Below are positions 1 through 8,319 of a stretch of DNA of 37,584 nt, piece by piece. Numbering within the stretch: position 1 is the stretch's first letter; every line of letters starts with the position of its first letter. The stretch spans positions 1-37,584 of the forward strand of contig CAVAJF010000020.1 in the NCBI GenBank assembly GCA_963588905.1, given 5' to 3'. The stretch comes from Butyricicoccus_A sp963588905 (GTDB taxonomy: Bacteria > Bacillota > Clostridia > Oscillospirales > Butyricicoccaceae). The notes below the pieces were generated by a model that was not told where the DNA came from, ran no database searches, and was given only the letters and a program-made list of their open reading frames with translations. Position numbers and translations under genes: made by a program.

Positions 1-112
1 GTATAGACGAAGTCTAGGAATAGCAACTTAGTCCAGGATTCTGTCCGCACCTCTTAACTTTTACATTCCGGAAGTTACCTTTTCATTTGACGATTTTTTT
101 TCGGAAAATCTA

Positions 113-143
113 TTGACTTAAACCTGACTTTAGGTGTTATAAT
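113..143 (+). promoter_or_regulatory. Putative promoter of the DXS-like gene
   Basis: TTGACT (113-118) and a perfect TATAAT (138-143) are separated by 19 bases, slightly longer than optimal. Just upstream lies an imperfect inverted repeat, GATTTT (92-97) and AAAATC (105-110), that abuts the -35 box and could be an operator. The first 90 bases of the window have stops in all frames on the plus strand and show no gene I can support. Confidence 0.6.
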
Positions 144-188
144 TCCAGTGTTATCATGGAAAAAACACGAAAATAAGGAGGACATCTC

Positions 189-1940
189 ATGTATTTGGAA
201 CGAATTGATAGTCCAAATGATGTAAAAAAGCTGAGCTTTGAAGAAATGGATGTGCTGGCGCAGGAAATGCGCGAAGCATTGTTTCACAAGCTGAGCAAGC
301 ATGGTGGACACTTTGGACCGAATTTCGGCATGGTTGAAGCGACAATTGCTTTGCATACTGTGTTTGATTCTCCGAAAGATAAAATGGTCTTTGATGTTTC
401 TCATCAGAGCTATTGTCATAAGATGCTGACCGGCAGAAAAGATGCTTTTTTGTATGAAGAGCATTATGATGATGTATCTGGTTACAGCGAACCGAGTGAG
501 AGTGCGCATGATTTCTTTGTCATCGGTCATACATCGACTTCGGTCAGTTTGGCTTGTGGTTTGGCAAAGGGAAGAAATCTTACCGGCGGCACGGAAAATA
601 TTATTGCCATTATCGGTGATGGTTCCCTGAGCGGCGGCGAAGCATTGGAAGGTCTGGATTTTGCATCGGAATTGAACAGCAATCTGATTATTGTCGTCAA
701 TGACAATGATATGTCTATTGCAGAAAATCATGGCGGCTTGTATCAGAACCTCAAGCTGCTGCGTGATACCGATGGCAAGGCAGAATGCAATCTGTTCCGT
801 GCAATGGGTCTGGATTATGTCTTTGTCAAGAATGGCAATGATATTCCGTCTTTGGTAGAAGCATTCAATCGGGTAAAGGACAGCACCTATCCGGTTGTCG
901 TGCATATCTGCACCCAGAAGGGCAAGGGATATGCACCGGCAGAACAGGATAAGGAAACATGGCATTGGTGTATGCCGTTTGATCCGGAAACCGGCAAGCC
1001 GCTGATGACATTTGAAGGTGAAGATTATTCTGAGCTGACAGCGCAGTATTTGCTGGAGAAAATGAAAAAAGATCCGGCAGTGGTTGGTATTACCTCTGCG
1101 ACCCCACCGATTCTGGGATTTACACCGGATAGAAGAAAACTGGCAGGCAAACAGTTTGTTGATGTTGGTATTGCGGAAGAAACGGCGGTTGCTTTGGCAT
1201 CCGGTATTGCGGCAAATGGTGGCAAGCCGGTATACGGTGTGTACAGTACCTTTATTCAGCGAACGTATGACCAGCTGTCACAGGATCTGTGTGTGAACAG
1301 CAATGCTGCGACAATTCTGGTATTTGCGGCATCGGTATATGGCATGAATGATGTGACCCATCTGGGTATTTATGATATTCCGATGATGGCGAATATTCCG
1401 AATTTGGTTTATTTGGCACCGACCACCAAGGAAGAATACATGGCGATGCTGGATTGGAGCGTAGAGCAGAAGGAACATCCGGTAGCGATTCGCGTACCGA
1501 TGGCAGTTGTTTCTTCCGGCAAGCCGTGCACCAAGGATTTTGCAAAACTCAACACCTATGAAGTAACGCAGAAGGGCAGCCGTGTCGCTGTCATTGGTCT
1601 TGGCAATTTCTATGCATTGGGTCAGGCTGCGGCACAGGAGATTGAAAAGCAGACTGGCGTTCAGCCGACAGTTATCAATCCGATGTATATCACCGGTATA
1701 GATGAAGAACTGCTGGAGAGCCTAAAGGCAGACCATGATGTCGTTATCACTGTAGAAGATGGCATTTTGGACGGCGGATTTGGCGAAAAGATTGCTCGCT
1801 TCTATGGAAGATCTGACATGAAGGTGCTCAACTATGGTCTCAAGAAGGAATTCTTGGATCGGTATGATGCAGAAGAAGTGGTCAAGCGCAATCGTTTGAC
1901 GGCAGAACAGATGGCAGAGGATACGGTATCTCTGCTGTAA
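189..1940 (+). CDS. 1-deoxy-D-xylulose-5-phosphate synthase-like transketolase (divergent)
   Basis: 583-residue ThDP-dependent enzyme of the DXS/transketolase family, a little shorter than canonical DXS (about 620). The N-terminal half is canonical: the catalytic-site SHQSYCHK (71-78), the ThDP/Mg motif GDGSLSGG (143-150) completed by NDNDMSIAEN (171-180), and the glutamate that activates thiamine in VGIAEE (E330). The C-terminal half departs from the family. Where DXS normally has DRAG...GxTHQG and RYPRG, this protein has ASVYGMNDVTHLG (381-393) and IRVPM (444-448), so arginines that hold the glyceraldehyde-3-phosphate phosphate appear lost (comparison from memory). It may be a paralogue using another acceptor rather than the isoprenoid enzyme. 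Start: ATG 7 nt after AAGGAGG (175-181). Monocistronic, with its own promoter and terminator. Confidence 0.8.
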   Translation: MYLERIDSPNDVKKLSFEEMDVLAQEMREALFHKLSKHGGHFGPNFGMVEATIALHTVFDSPKDKMVFDVSHQSYCHKMLTGRKDAFLYEEHYDDVSGYSEPSESAHDFFVIGHTSTSVSLACGLAKGRNLTGGTENIIAIIGDGSLSGGEALEGLDFASELNSNLIIVVNDNDMSIAENHGGLYQNLKLLRDTDGKAECNLFRAMGLDYVFVKNGNDIPSLVEAFNRVKDSTYPVVVHICTQKGKGYAPAEQDKETWHWCMPFDPETGKPLMTFEGEDYSELTAQYLLEKMKKDPAVVGITSATPPILGFTPDRRKLAGKQFVDVGIAEETAVALASGIAANGGKPVYGVYSTFIQRTYDQLSQDLCVNSNAATILVFAASVYGMNDVTHLGIYDIPMMANIPNLVYLAPTTKEEYMAMLDWSVEQKEHPVAIRVPMAVVSSGKPCTKDFAKLNTYEVTQKGSRVAVIGLGNFYALGQAAAQEIEKQTGVQPTVINPMYITGIDEELLESLKADHDVVITVEDGILDGGFGEKIARFYGRSDMKVLNYGLKKEFLDRYDAEEVVKRNRLTAEQMAEDTVSLL

Positions 1941-1952
1941 GCAAAACAAAGC

Positions 1953-1994
1953 AAAGACGGGATTGGGAAGTTTTTCTCAGTCTCGTCTTTTTTT
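1953..1994 (+). terminator. Rho-independent terminator after the DXS-like gene
   Basis: Stem AAAGACGGGA / TCTCGTCTTT with one G-T wobble, followed directly by a T run (1988-1994). Confidence 0.85.
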
Positions 1995-2020
1995 GATGGC
2001 ACAAGCGCAGGCAATATGAT
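1993..2020 (+). promoter_or_regulatory. Putative promoter of the asparaginase gene
   Basis: TTGATG (1993-1998), 16 bases, TATGAT (2015-2020). The -35 box overlaps the T tract of the preceding terminator, so the two transcription units are packed tightly. Confidence 0.5.
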
Positions 2021-2063
2021 ACGATGAACATACATAAAAGCAGGAGATGAGGAGGAAATTTTT

Positions 2064-3065
2064 GTGAAACGTATTTTACTCATAGCGACCGGCGGTACAA
2101 TCGCGTCATCGGAATCAGCGGAAGGACTGACACCGGTGTTAGATGTTGAACAACTGGTGGCGTATTTGCCCGAGATGCAGTCGTTGTGCCAACTGGCGGG
2201 TGTCTCCATCATGAGCATTGACAGCACCAACATGAACCCGAAGCGCATGGGAATCATCGCACAAACTGTTGCGCAATATTATGATGCATATGATGGATTT
2301 GTCATTGCGCATGGGACGGATACGATGGCATATAGCGCGGCAGCACTGACTGACATGCTGCGGCATCTCAACAAACCGGTCGTGCTCACAGGCTCGCAGA
2401 TTCCCATGGAAGCACCGGACACCGATGCGAAGAAGAATTTATCCGATGCCATTCGATTTGCCTGTGAGGACATCCGCGGCGTTTTTGTCGTCTTTGATGG
2501 GATCGTGATAGAGGGGACCCATGCGATGAAATGCCGCACACGCAGCCGACATGCCTTTGAGAGCATCAATTTTCCTGTTGTCGCGCAGATTCGGAATGAA
2601 ACTGTACAGTACACACAAGACATCAAACAATCAGCATTTTGGTATGCCATGCAGGAAAAGAGTCAGCAGGCATTTTCTGTGCAGCCAGAACTGTGCACCG
2701 ATGTTTTTGTCCTCAAATTGTTTCCCGGTATAGGAACGGAGATTTTTGATTACATCAAGAAGCAGTTTCGCGGTGTAGTGATAGAGAGCTTTGGCATTGG
2801 CGGCATCCCTAATGAGAGCCCCAATTTGCTTGCCAAAATTCGAGAGCTTGCACAGGCGGGCGTTGCTGTTGTCATTACGACGCAGTGCCTGTATGAAGGT
2901 GTCGATTTGGATATTTACGCCGTGGGAAAGCATCTTGCCGAGCAGCCAATCATTATAGCAGAAACAATGACGACAGAAGCGATTGTCATGAAGCTCATGT
3001 GGTCATTGGCTCATTTTGATACACTGGCTGACATCAAAGCATATATCCAATCCAACAACACCTAA
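2064..3065 (+). CDS. ansA: L-asparaginase, cytosolic type I-like
   Basis: 333 residues, the usual length for bacterial type I asparaginase; it hydrolyses L-asparagine to aspartate and ammonia. Both catalytic signatures are intact: TGGTIAS at 9-15 (nucleophile T12) and HGTDTM at 83-88 (second threonine T85, D86), plus the substrate-binding SIDST at 51-55 and the TGSQIP segment around 114-119. There is no signal peptide or lipobox, so it acts in the cytoplasm, unlike periplasmic type II enzymes. Start is GTG at 2064, chosen because GAGGAGG (2049-2055) lies 8 nt upstream. It has its own promoter, and no functional link to the sugar genes nearby is evident. No clear T-rich terminator is visible just after the stop. 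Confidence 0.87.
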   Translation: MKRILLIATGGTIASSESAEGLTPVLDVEQLVAYLPEMQSLCQLAGVSIMSIDSTNMNPKRMGIIAQTVAQYYDAYDGFVIAHGTDTMAYSAAALTDMLRHLNKPVVLTGSQIPMEAPDTDAKKNLSDAIRFACEDIRGVFVVFDGIVIEGTHAMKCRTRSRHAFESINFPVVAQIRNETVQYTQDIKQSAFWYAMQEKSQQAFSVQPELCTDVFVLKLFPGIGTEIFDYIKKQFRGVVIESFGIGGIPNESPNLLAKIRELAQAGVAVVITTQCLYEGVDLDIYAVGKHLAEQPIIIAETMTTEAIVMKLMWSLAHFDTLADIKAYIQSNNT

Positions 3066-3328
3066 AAATAGCACACCATATAAAGAAAAAAGAGGGATAA
3101 CTCGAAAAATAGAGAAAATCAGCAAAAAGAAACACAACGGTTGACAGAAAACCAAGAACATATCCAAACTATATTGTAAAAATTATTCGGAAAATCCAAA
3201 AAAATGCTGTTTTTTCACGACAAAAACTGCGATATGATAACCGTGCAAACAGGGAGACCGTGTGGAGAGCGAATGTCTCCTTGTTTAGAAAGTGTGTGAA
3301 ATCATATCAAGAGAGGGAAAGTGAAACT

Positions 3329-4987
3329 ATGGCATTTACGTTAATTACCTTTGTCGCATTTACCATCTTGGTTGCTGTGATCTCCTATGTGAAAACAAAG
3401 GGCGATGACCAGACAACCGCAGATGGATACTTTTTGGCAGGACGAGGCCTGCCGGGATTTGTCATTGCGGGATCCCTGCTACTGACCAATCTATCTGCCG
3501 AACAGCTCGTCGGCACCAATGGACAGACATGGGCTGTTGGCATGAGCCCGATGGCGTTTGAGGTGCTTGCAGCAACTGCATTGATTGTGCTGGCACTGTG
3601 GGCAGCACCGCGATACTTAAAGAGCGGCATCACAACCATTCCGGAGTTGATCGGTCTGCGCTTTGACCGCTCGACAAAACTGTGGTTCTGTATTGCCTAT
3701 ATCATTTTGTATCTGGTTGTACAGATTCCGGTTATTCTGTATTCCGGCTCGCTGGTATTTGAAAATATTTTCAATCTGTCAGGACTGTTGGGTATTACCA
3801 AGTTTCAGTCGATCTGTGTTCTGTGCATTGCAATCAGTGTCGTAGGTTCTATCTATGCGATTTTCGGTGGTCTGAAGGCAGTTGCCGTTTCGGATACGGT
3901 AAACGGTGTTGGCCTGCTGATTGGCGGTCTGATGATTCCGTTCTTTGCACTCAATGTGCTGGGTCATGCCGCAGGCAGCGAGAGCACGGTTGCCATTCTG
4001 GATGGCTGGAAGTATCTCGTTGCCAATCATGCGGACAAGCTGAATTCTATTGCGCCGATCAATGCAGAGGCTCCGGCTGTTCCGTGGCCGACCGTATTCA
4101 CCGGTCTGGTGTTCCTGGGCTTGCAGTCCTGGTGCACGCATCAGTCGTTTATTCAGCGTGTTCTCGCAGCAGAAAATTTGAAAGAAGCACAGAAGGGCGC
4201 GCTGTATTGTGCCTTCCTGAAAATTGCAGGATTTATGTTCCTCGCTTTGCCGGGTGTCATTGCTTACGCATTGTTTGAATTGCAGGGCGATCAGGTTTCC
4301 ATGATGGATGATGCATATCCGCATCTGGTAACACAGGTTATTCCGGCACCGCTCATGGGCTTCTTTGCAGCAGTCATGTTTGGCGCGATTCTGTCCTCGT
4401 TTAACTCGGTACTCAACTCCGTCAACACCATGTTCACTATGGACATTTATCATGAGTATATCAATCCGAAGGCATCGGAAGAAAAGCTCGTCGATGTCGG
4501 CAAGAAGATTGGTATTGTGTTCGCTGTTGCCACCACAATCGTAGGCCCGATGGTATATTTCTTCCCGGCAGGACTTAAGACCTTCTTGGATTCTTTCGTT
4601 ATGCTGATTGGTCTGCCGGTTCTGTCCGCAGTTTTTGGTGGCTTCTTCTTCAAGTACCTGCCGAAGTATGCGGCAAAGGTCATCATGGTATTCCATATCG
4701 TGGTGTATGGCCTGTTTATGATTCTTGCACCGGTTTATCCGGGCGGCGGCACGATGCATTATCTGTACGCAGTTGCTGTTCTGTGGCCGATTGAACTGAT
4801 TATCATGGCTGTCATGAACTACCGCAACAAGAAGTCGCATCCGGATATGCAGGCATGGGAACAGAAGGACGTAAAGGCTGTCGATCTGACTCCGTGGAAG
4901 TACCGCAAAGTTGTCGCAGTGGTTGTTTTGGTTTGCGTTGTCGCTGTGTATATCTTCTTCTCCCCGCTGGGAATCGGTGCAGCATAA
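3329..4987 (+). CDS. Sodium:solute symporter (SSS family), candidate inositol or sugar transporter
   Basis: 552-residue polytopic membrane protein of the SSS/SLC5 family, with roughly 13-14 hydrophobic segments. Family features include the N-terminal ADGYFLAGRG stretch after TM1, an SLLLTNLSAEQLVGTNG sodium-site region in TM2, and the AIFGGLKAVAVSDTVNG signature around TM6. The ATG at 3329 is preferred over an upstream in-frame GTG (3260) because it has a purine-rich ribosome site (GAGAGGGAAAG) and begins directly with the first membrane helix. Substrate cannot be read from sequence. It precedes iolG and the inositol genes, and SSS members carry glucose or myo-inositol, so inositol import is plausible (inference). 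The upstream 263 bases hold a weak -10 (TATGAT, 3233-3238) and the sequence TTCGGAAAATC (3186-3196), also found before the first gene. Confidence 0.85.
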   Translation: MAFTLITFVAFTILVAVISYVKTKGDDQTTADGYFLAGRGLPGFVIAGSLLLTNLSAEQLVGTNGQTWAVGMSPMAFEVLAATALIVLALWAAPRYLKSGITTIPELIGLRFDRSTKLWFCIAYIILYLVVQIPVILYSGSLVFENIFNLSGLLGITKFQSICVLCIAISVVGSIYAIFGGLKAVAVSDTVNGVGLLIGGLMIPFFALNVLGHAAGSESTVAILDGWKYLVANHADKLNSIAPINAEAPAVPWPTVFTGLVFLGLQSWCTHQSFIQRVLAAENLKEAQKGALYCAFLKIAGFMFLALPGVIAYALFELQGDQVSMMDDAYPHLVTQVIPAPLMGFFAAVMFGAILSSFNSVLNSVNTMFTMDIYHEYINPKASEEKLVDVGKKIGIVFAVATTIVGPMVYFFPAGLKTFLDSFVMLIGLPVLSAVFGGFFFKYLPKYAAKVIMVFHIVVYGLFMILAPVYPGGGTMHYLYAVAVLWPIELIIMAVMNYRNKKSHPDMQAWEQKDVKAVDLTPWKYRKVVAVVVLVCVVAVYIFFSPLGIGAA

Positions 4988-5018
4988 ATCTATTTCTTTG
5001 ATAATTCCAATCCTTTTA

Positions 5019-5048
5019 TCGGCGATTTGCCGAAAGGCAGATCGCCGA
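5019..5048 (+). other. GNRA-capped hairpin in the 3' region of the symporter gene
   Basis: Arms TCGGCGAT-TTGCC and GGCAG-ATCGCCGA close on a GAAA tetraloop, about 13 pairs with one wobble. No T run follows. It lies 14 bases before a true terminator, so it may protect or process the symporter mRNA 3' end. It is part of the gene-free stretch 4988-5352, which otherwise holds that terminator and the iolG promoter. Confidence 0.6.
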
Positions 5049-5062
5049 ATCTCTCCAAAACC

Positions 5063-5102
5063 AAAATCTCCGCATCCAAGTGTACGATGCGGAGATTTTT
5101 TT
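5063..5102 (+). terminator. Strong Rho-independent terminator after the symporter gene
   Basis: Perfect 14-base arms AAAATCTCCGCATC and GATGCGGAGATTTT with a 9-base loop, running into TTTTTTT. It separates the symporter from iolG. Confidence 0.93.
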
Positions 5103-5286
5103 GATGCAGAAATCAAAAAATAACACAACATCCAAAGAAAAAACACGAAATATCCGAGAAGTATCAGGAGGAAAACTAAAAATAAGAGAATTTTTTGAGA
5201 AATTAGGCAGGTTGCACAGAGAACATTCGTAGACAAACTGCGCAGAATCCAAAGAGAGCCGCGTTTTTTCCGTATCTGTGTCGAAA

Positions 5287-5292
5287 TATAAT
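5287..5292 (+). promoter_or_regulatory. Putative -10 box of the iolG operon
   Basis: Perfect TATAAT. At 17 bases upstream there is only a T run (5264-5269), a poor -35 match, as expected for an activator-dependent promoter. From 5103 to 5286 the sequence is A-rich and I see no gene. Confidence 0.45.
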
Positions 5293-5352
5293 AGCATCAC
5301 AAGAGAAAACAACAATCTGTGTTGTGATTATGTGAGAGGAGATCATTCATCT

Positions 5353-6360
5353 ATGAAAGTAGGCATTATTGGTGCCGGCCGTATCGGCAAGGTACATGCG
5401 AAAAACATCTCTATGTTTGTTCCGGAGATGCAGATTAAGACCATTGCAGATCCGTTTGCAAATGATGCAACGAGAGAGTTCGCTGCACAGTATCATATTC
5501 CGAATGTCACGACTGACGCGGCTGATATTTTAGAGGATCCGGAAATTGAAGCAGTCCTGATTTGCTCGTCCACGGACACCCATTCGCACTTCATCATTGA
5601 AGCGGCAAAGGCAAAGAAGCACATCTTCTGCGAGAAGCCGATTGACTATGATCTGAATAAGGTACACGAGGCAATCAACGCGGCAAAGGATGCCGGCGTC
5701 AAGCTCCAGATCGGTTTCTGCCGTCGTTTTGACCACAACCATCGCGCTGTATACGATATGGTACAGCAGGGCAAGGTTGGCAAGGTTAATCTGATTAAAG
5801 TGTCTTCCCGCGATCCGGAGCCACCTCCGGTATCCTATGTCAAGGTATCCGGCGGCATCTTCTATGACATGATGATTCATGATTTCGATATGGTTCGCTT
5901 CTTGGCAGGCTCTGAAGTAACCGAGGTATCTGCATACGGCTCCGTTCTGGTAGATCCGGGCATTGGAGAAGCAGGCGATGTCGATACCGCTGTTGTCACC
6001 TTGAAGTTTGAAAACGGTGCCATCGGTGTCATTGATAACTCTCGTAAGGCTGTTTACGGCTATGACCAGAGAGTAGAAGTATTTGGCTCTGAGGGCTGTG
6101 CACAGGATGAGAACGACATTCCGAACACGGCTGTTCTGTCCACCGCAGAGGGAACAACCTATGGTACCGCTTATAAGATCATGTGGGATCGTTACACCGG
6201 CGCATTTGTCGCAGAGATGCAGGCATTTGCACAGGCAGTGGCAAATGACACAGAAACTCCGGTTACCGGCGAAGACGGTCTGTATCCGGTTCTGATGGCA
6301 GCAGCGGCAACCAAGTCTCTGCATGAAGGCCGTCCGGTTAAAATTTCGGAGGTAGAATAA
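5353..6360 (+). CDS. iolG: Inositol 2-dehydrogenase, Gfo/Idh/MocA family
   Basis: 335 residues. NAD-dependent oxidation of myo-inositol (or a stereoisomer) to the 2-keto inosose, the first step of inositol catabolism. Rossmann motif GAGRIG at 7-12; EKP at 94-96 with catalytic K95; D172 and H176 in the YDMMIHD segment. These match the Lys/Asp/His triad of Bacillus subtilis IolG (K97, D172, H176) as I remember it. The ATG at 5353 is chosen over an in-frame ATG at 5278 because it opens directly on the dinucleotide fold and has AGAGGAG upstream. The stop overlaps the next ATG (TAATG), so it is translationally coupled to the TIM-barrel gene. A second iolG lies at 24848, so this copy could favour another isomer such as scyllo- or D-chiro-inositol. 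Confidence 0.88.
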   Translation: MKVGIIGAGRIGKVHAKNISMFVPEMQIKTIADPFANDATREFAAQYHIPNVTTDAADILEDPEIEAVLICSSTDTHSHFIIEAAKAKKHIFCEKPIDYDLNKVHEAINAAKDAGVKLQIGFCRRFDHNHRAVYDMVQQGKVGKVNLIKVSSRDPEPPPVSYVKVSGGIFYDMMIHDFDMVRFLAGSEVTEVSAYGSVLVDPGIGEAGDVDTAVVTLKFENGAIGVIDNSRKAVYGYDQRVEVFGSEGCAQDENDIPNTAVLSTAEGTTYGTAYKIMWDRYTGAFVAEMQAFAQAVANDTETPVTGEDGLYPVLMAAAATKSLHEGRPVKISEVE

Positions 6361-7148
6361 TGGCACTGAGAAAATGCGCGTGCATTGATACCCTGTACAC
6401 CGAGCTGGATTGGCTCGATCGTTTCCAGGCGGCAAAGGATGACGGCTTTGAAGCTGTAGAGTTCTGGGATTGGCGCGTTCGTGATCTGGATGCAACGAGA
6501 GAAGCAGCACAGAAGGCTGGCATTGCGATTTCCGGTTTTAACGGAGACGCAGATTATTCTCTGGTAGATCCGACACACAAGGAGCCGTATCTCGCCTATC
6601 TCAAGCAGTCCATTGACGCAGCAAAGAAGATTGGCGCAACCAGCGTGACGATTCATTCCAACGCGCTGGGCGATGGCGGCATCGTTGTCAATCACTATGA
6701 CAACCTGTCTCATACCGTCAAGCTGTGCTCGATGTATGACACGTTGCTGGCTTGTGCAAAGCTGGCAGAGGAAGAAGAAATCAATCTGAACCTTGAGGCA
6801 CTGAACATCACGACCGATCATGTCGGCAACTTCCTTGCAACGACACAGATGGGCGCAGAGATTTGCCGCCTGATTGGTTCTCCGCGGCTCAAGCTGCTGT
6901 ACGATGTCTACCACATGCAGATCAATGAGGGATGCATCTGCGATACGATCTCGAACTATGCCGATCAGTTCGGTCATATTCATGTGGCAGACGCACCGGG
7001 CAGACATGAGCCGGGCACGGGTGAAATCAATTACACCAAGGTCATTCGCCATCTGGAGGCGTGCGGTTACACGGGCAGAGTGGGATATGAGCTGTTCCCG
7101 GAGACCGACACCAAGACGGCGGTAGCTGCAATCATGCAGCATTGCTAA
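6360..7148 (+). CDS. Hydroxypyruvate isomerase/OtnI-type TIM-barrel isomerase
   Basis: 262-residue sugar isomerase/epimerase-like (AP endonuclease 2 family) TIM barrel. The C-terminal half carries the Hyi signature YDVYHMQ (181-187) and GHIHVAD...HEPGTGEINY (205-225), close to Escherichia coli hydroxypyruvate isomerase. Expected metal ligands are E146, D182, H208 and E244. Translationally coupled to iolG by a 1-nt overlap, with GGAGG just upstream of the ATG. In this setting it most likely interconverts inososes, the IolI role, or another ketose made by the neighbouring dehydrogenase. Sequence similarity, however, points to the hydroxypyruvate/oxo-tetronate isomerase branch rather than to B. 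subtilis IolI, so the substrate is open. Confidence 0.8.
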   Translation: MALRKCACIDTLYTELDWLDRFQAAKDDGFEAVEFWDWRVRDLDATREAAQKAGIAISGFNGDADYSLVDPTHKEPYLAYLKQSIDAAKKIGATSVTIHSNALGDGGIVVNHYDNLSHTVKLCSMYDTLLACAKLAEEEEINLNLEALNITTDHVGNFLATTQMGAEICRLIGSPRLKLLYDVYHMQINEGCICDTISNYADQFGHIHVADAPGRHEPGTGEINYTKVIRHLEACGYTGRVGYELFPETDTKTAVAAIMQHC

Positions 7149-7213
7149 TGGATTCTAACAGCAGGTAGGGCTGTTGAATAAAAATCCACAGTAGAGAGAA
7201 AAGGAGAAGAATT

Positions 7214-8221
7214 ATGAAAATGAAGCGTTTTGCAGCGATGCTTTTGGCAGGCGCGATGATGACAGGCCTGTGTGCTTGTGGCAGCTCCGGCGGCGACAAA
7301 ACAGCAGGCTCCGGTTCTTCCGGTGATGAGCTGAAGGTTAGCGTCATCCTCAAGACCGAGGCATCCGAGCATTGGCAGCTCATCAAGGCAGGTTGTGAGC
7401 AGTACGAGAAGGACAATCCGGGCGTCAAGGTAGACGTCAAGGGCCCTCCGTCTGAGACTTCTTACGATGAGCAGACCAACATGATCGACACCGACATCAA
7501 TGGCGGCAGCTATGATGCCTATGTTATCGCTCCGCTGCAGTCGGATTCCGTAGCAGCGCAGATTGCAGCAGTGGATAAGCCGGTTATCGCGCTGGACACC
7601 AATATCACTTCTGATAAGGTTGTGTCCTTCGTAGGTACCGGTAATGAAAAGGCTGCTAAGATGGGCGCAGAAGAAGCCGTTGCAGCAGCAAAGGAAGCTG
7701 GCTGGGATAAAATCGAGTGCATCGAGATTGCAGGCGTACAGGGCGACGCCACCAACACCGCTCGTATGACCGGCTACAAGGAAGGCATCGAAGAAGCTGG
7801 CGGCACATTCCTCGAGAAGGAGACCCAGTATGCAGACGCAGTGGCAGATAAGGCTGTAAACTCCATGGAAGCGATCATGCAGACCCATCCGGAAGGCGTA
7901 GCGATTATCTGTGCAAACAATGATGACATGGCTTGTGCAGCTGCAAAGGCAGCAAAGGGCAACAAGGCATACGAAAAGACCATCTTCCTCGGATTCGATG
8001 GTTCTACCAGTGCTTGCCAGGCAGTTCTGGACGGTTCTCTGACGCTGACCTGTGCACAGCAGCCGTATGACATGGGCTACAAGGCTTGTGAGACCGCAGT
8101 GAAGGCTGCAAAGGGCGAGTCGGTTGACAACAATGTAGATACCGGCACAGAGATCATCAACGGTGACAATGCGCAGGCTCGCATTGATAAGATGAACGAA
8201 TATCTGGCAAAGATCAAGTAA
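7214..8221 (+). CDS. ABC sugar/inositol-binding lipoprotein
   Basis: 335 residues. Lipoprotein signal: basic MKMKR, hydrophobic core, then lipobox LCAC with modified C22, followed by a Gly/Ser-rich linker. The rest is a periplasmic-binding protein of the ribose/inositol/autoinducer type (Peripla_BP_4): a lobe starting LKVSVILKTEASEHW, the YVIAPLQSDS hinge-side segment, CANNDDMACAAA and FLGFDGS in the second lobe. It would sit on the outer face of the membrane and deliver a sugar or cyclitol to the ABC genes downstream. ATG at 7214 with AAAGGAG upstream. It follows the TIM-barrel gene by 65 nt with no terminator, so it probably shares the iolG transcript. A terminator follows it, favouring excess of binding protein. 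Confidence 0.88.
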   Translation: MKMKRFAAMLLAGAMMTGLCACGSSGGDKTAGSGSSGDELKVSVILKTEASEHWQLIKAGCEQYEKDNPGVKVDVKGPPSETSYDEQTNMIDTDINGGSYDAYVIAPLQSDSVAAQIAAVDKPVIALDTNITSDKVVSFVGTGNEKAAKMGAEEAVAAAKEAGWDKIECIEIAGVQGDATNTARMTGYKEGIEEAGGTFLEKETQYADAVADKAVNSMEAIMQTHPEGVAIICANNDDMACAAAKAAKGNKAYEKTIFLGFDGSTSACQAVLDGSLTLTCAQQPYDMGYKACETAVKAAKGESVDNNVDTGTEIINGDNAQARIDKMNEYLAKIK

Positions 8222-8260
8222 GTATTTCGCATTTGTCCGTCATGTAACCGATAGGGAAAG

Positions 8261-8296
8261 TGGAACAGGCGGCATCTGCTGCCTGTTCCATTTTTT
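8261..8296 (+). terminator. Intra-operon terminator/attenuator between binding protein and ATPase
   Basis: Perfect 10-base arms TGGAACAGGC and GCCTGTTCCA with a 10-base loop and a TTTTTT tail. It lies between two genes of one transporter, so partial termination would make more binding protein than membrane components. Confidence 0.85.
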
Positions 8297-8319
8297 ATCA
8301 GAGAAAAGGGTGAAAATCA

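Noticed and set aside
3103..3124. CGAAAAA-N5-AAAATC before the symporter as a reversed copy of the iolE block
   Set aside because: The match is limited to A-rich ends with the core unmatched; expected by chance in AT-rich DNA.
3141..3175. TTGACA at 3141 with TATATT at 3170 as a symporter promoter
   Set aside because: The 23-base spacer is too long for a normal sigma-A promoter.
5241..5262. CGCAGAATCC before the first iolG as a third copy of the shared iol block
   Set aside because: Only the first few bases resemble the block, and the distance to the -10 box (about 46) differs from the other two.
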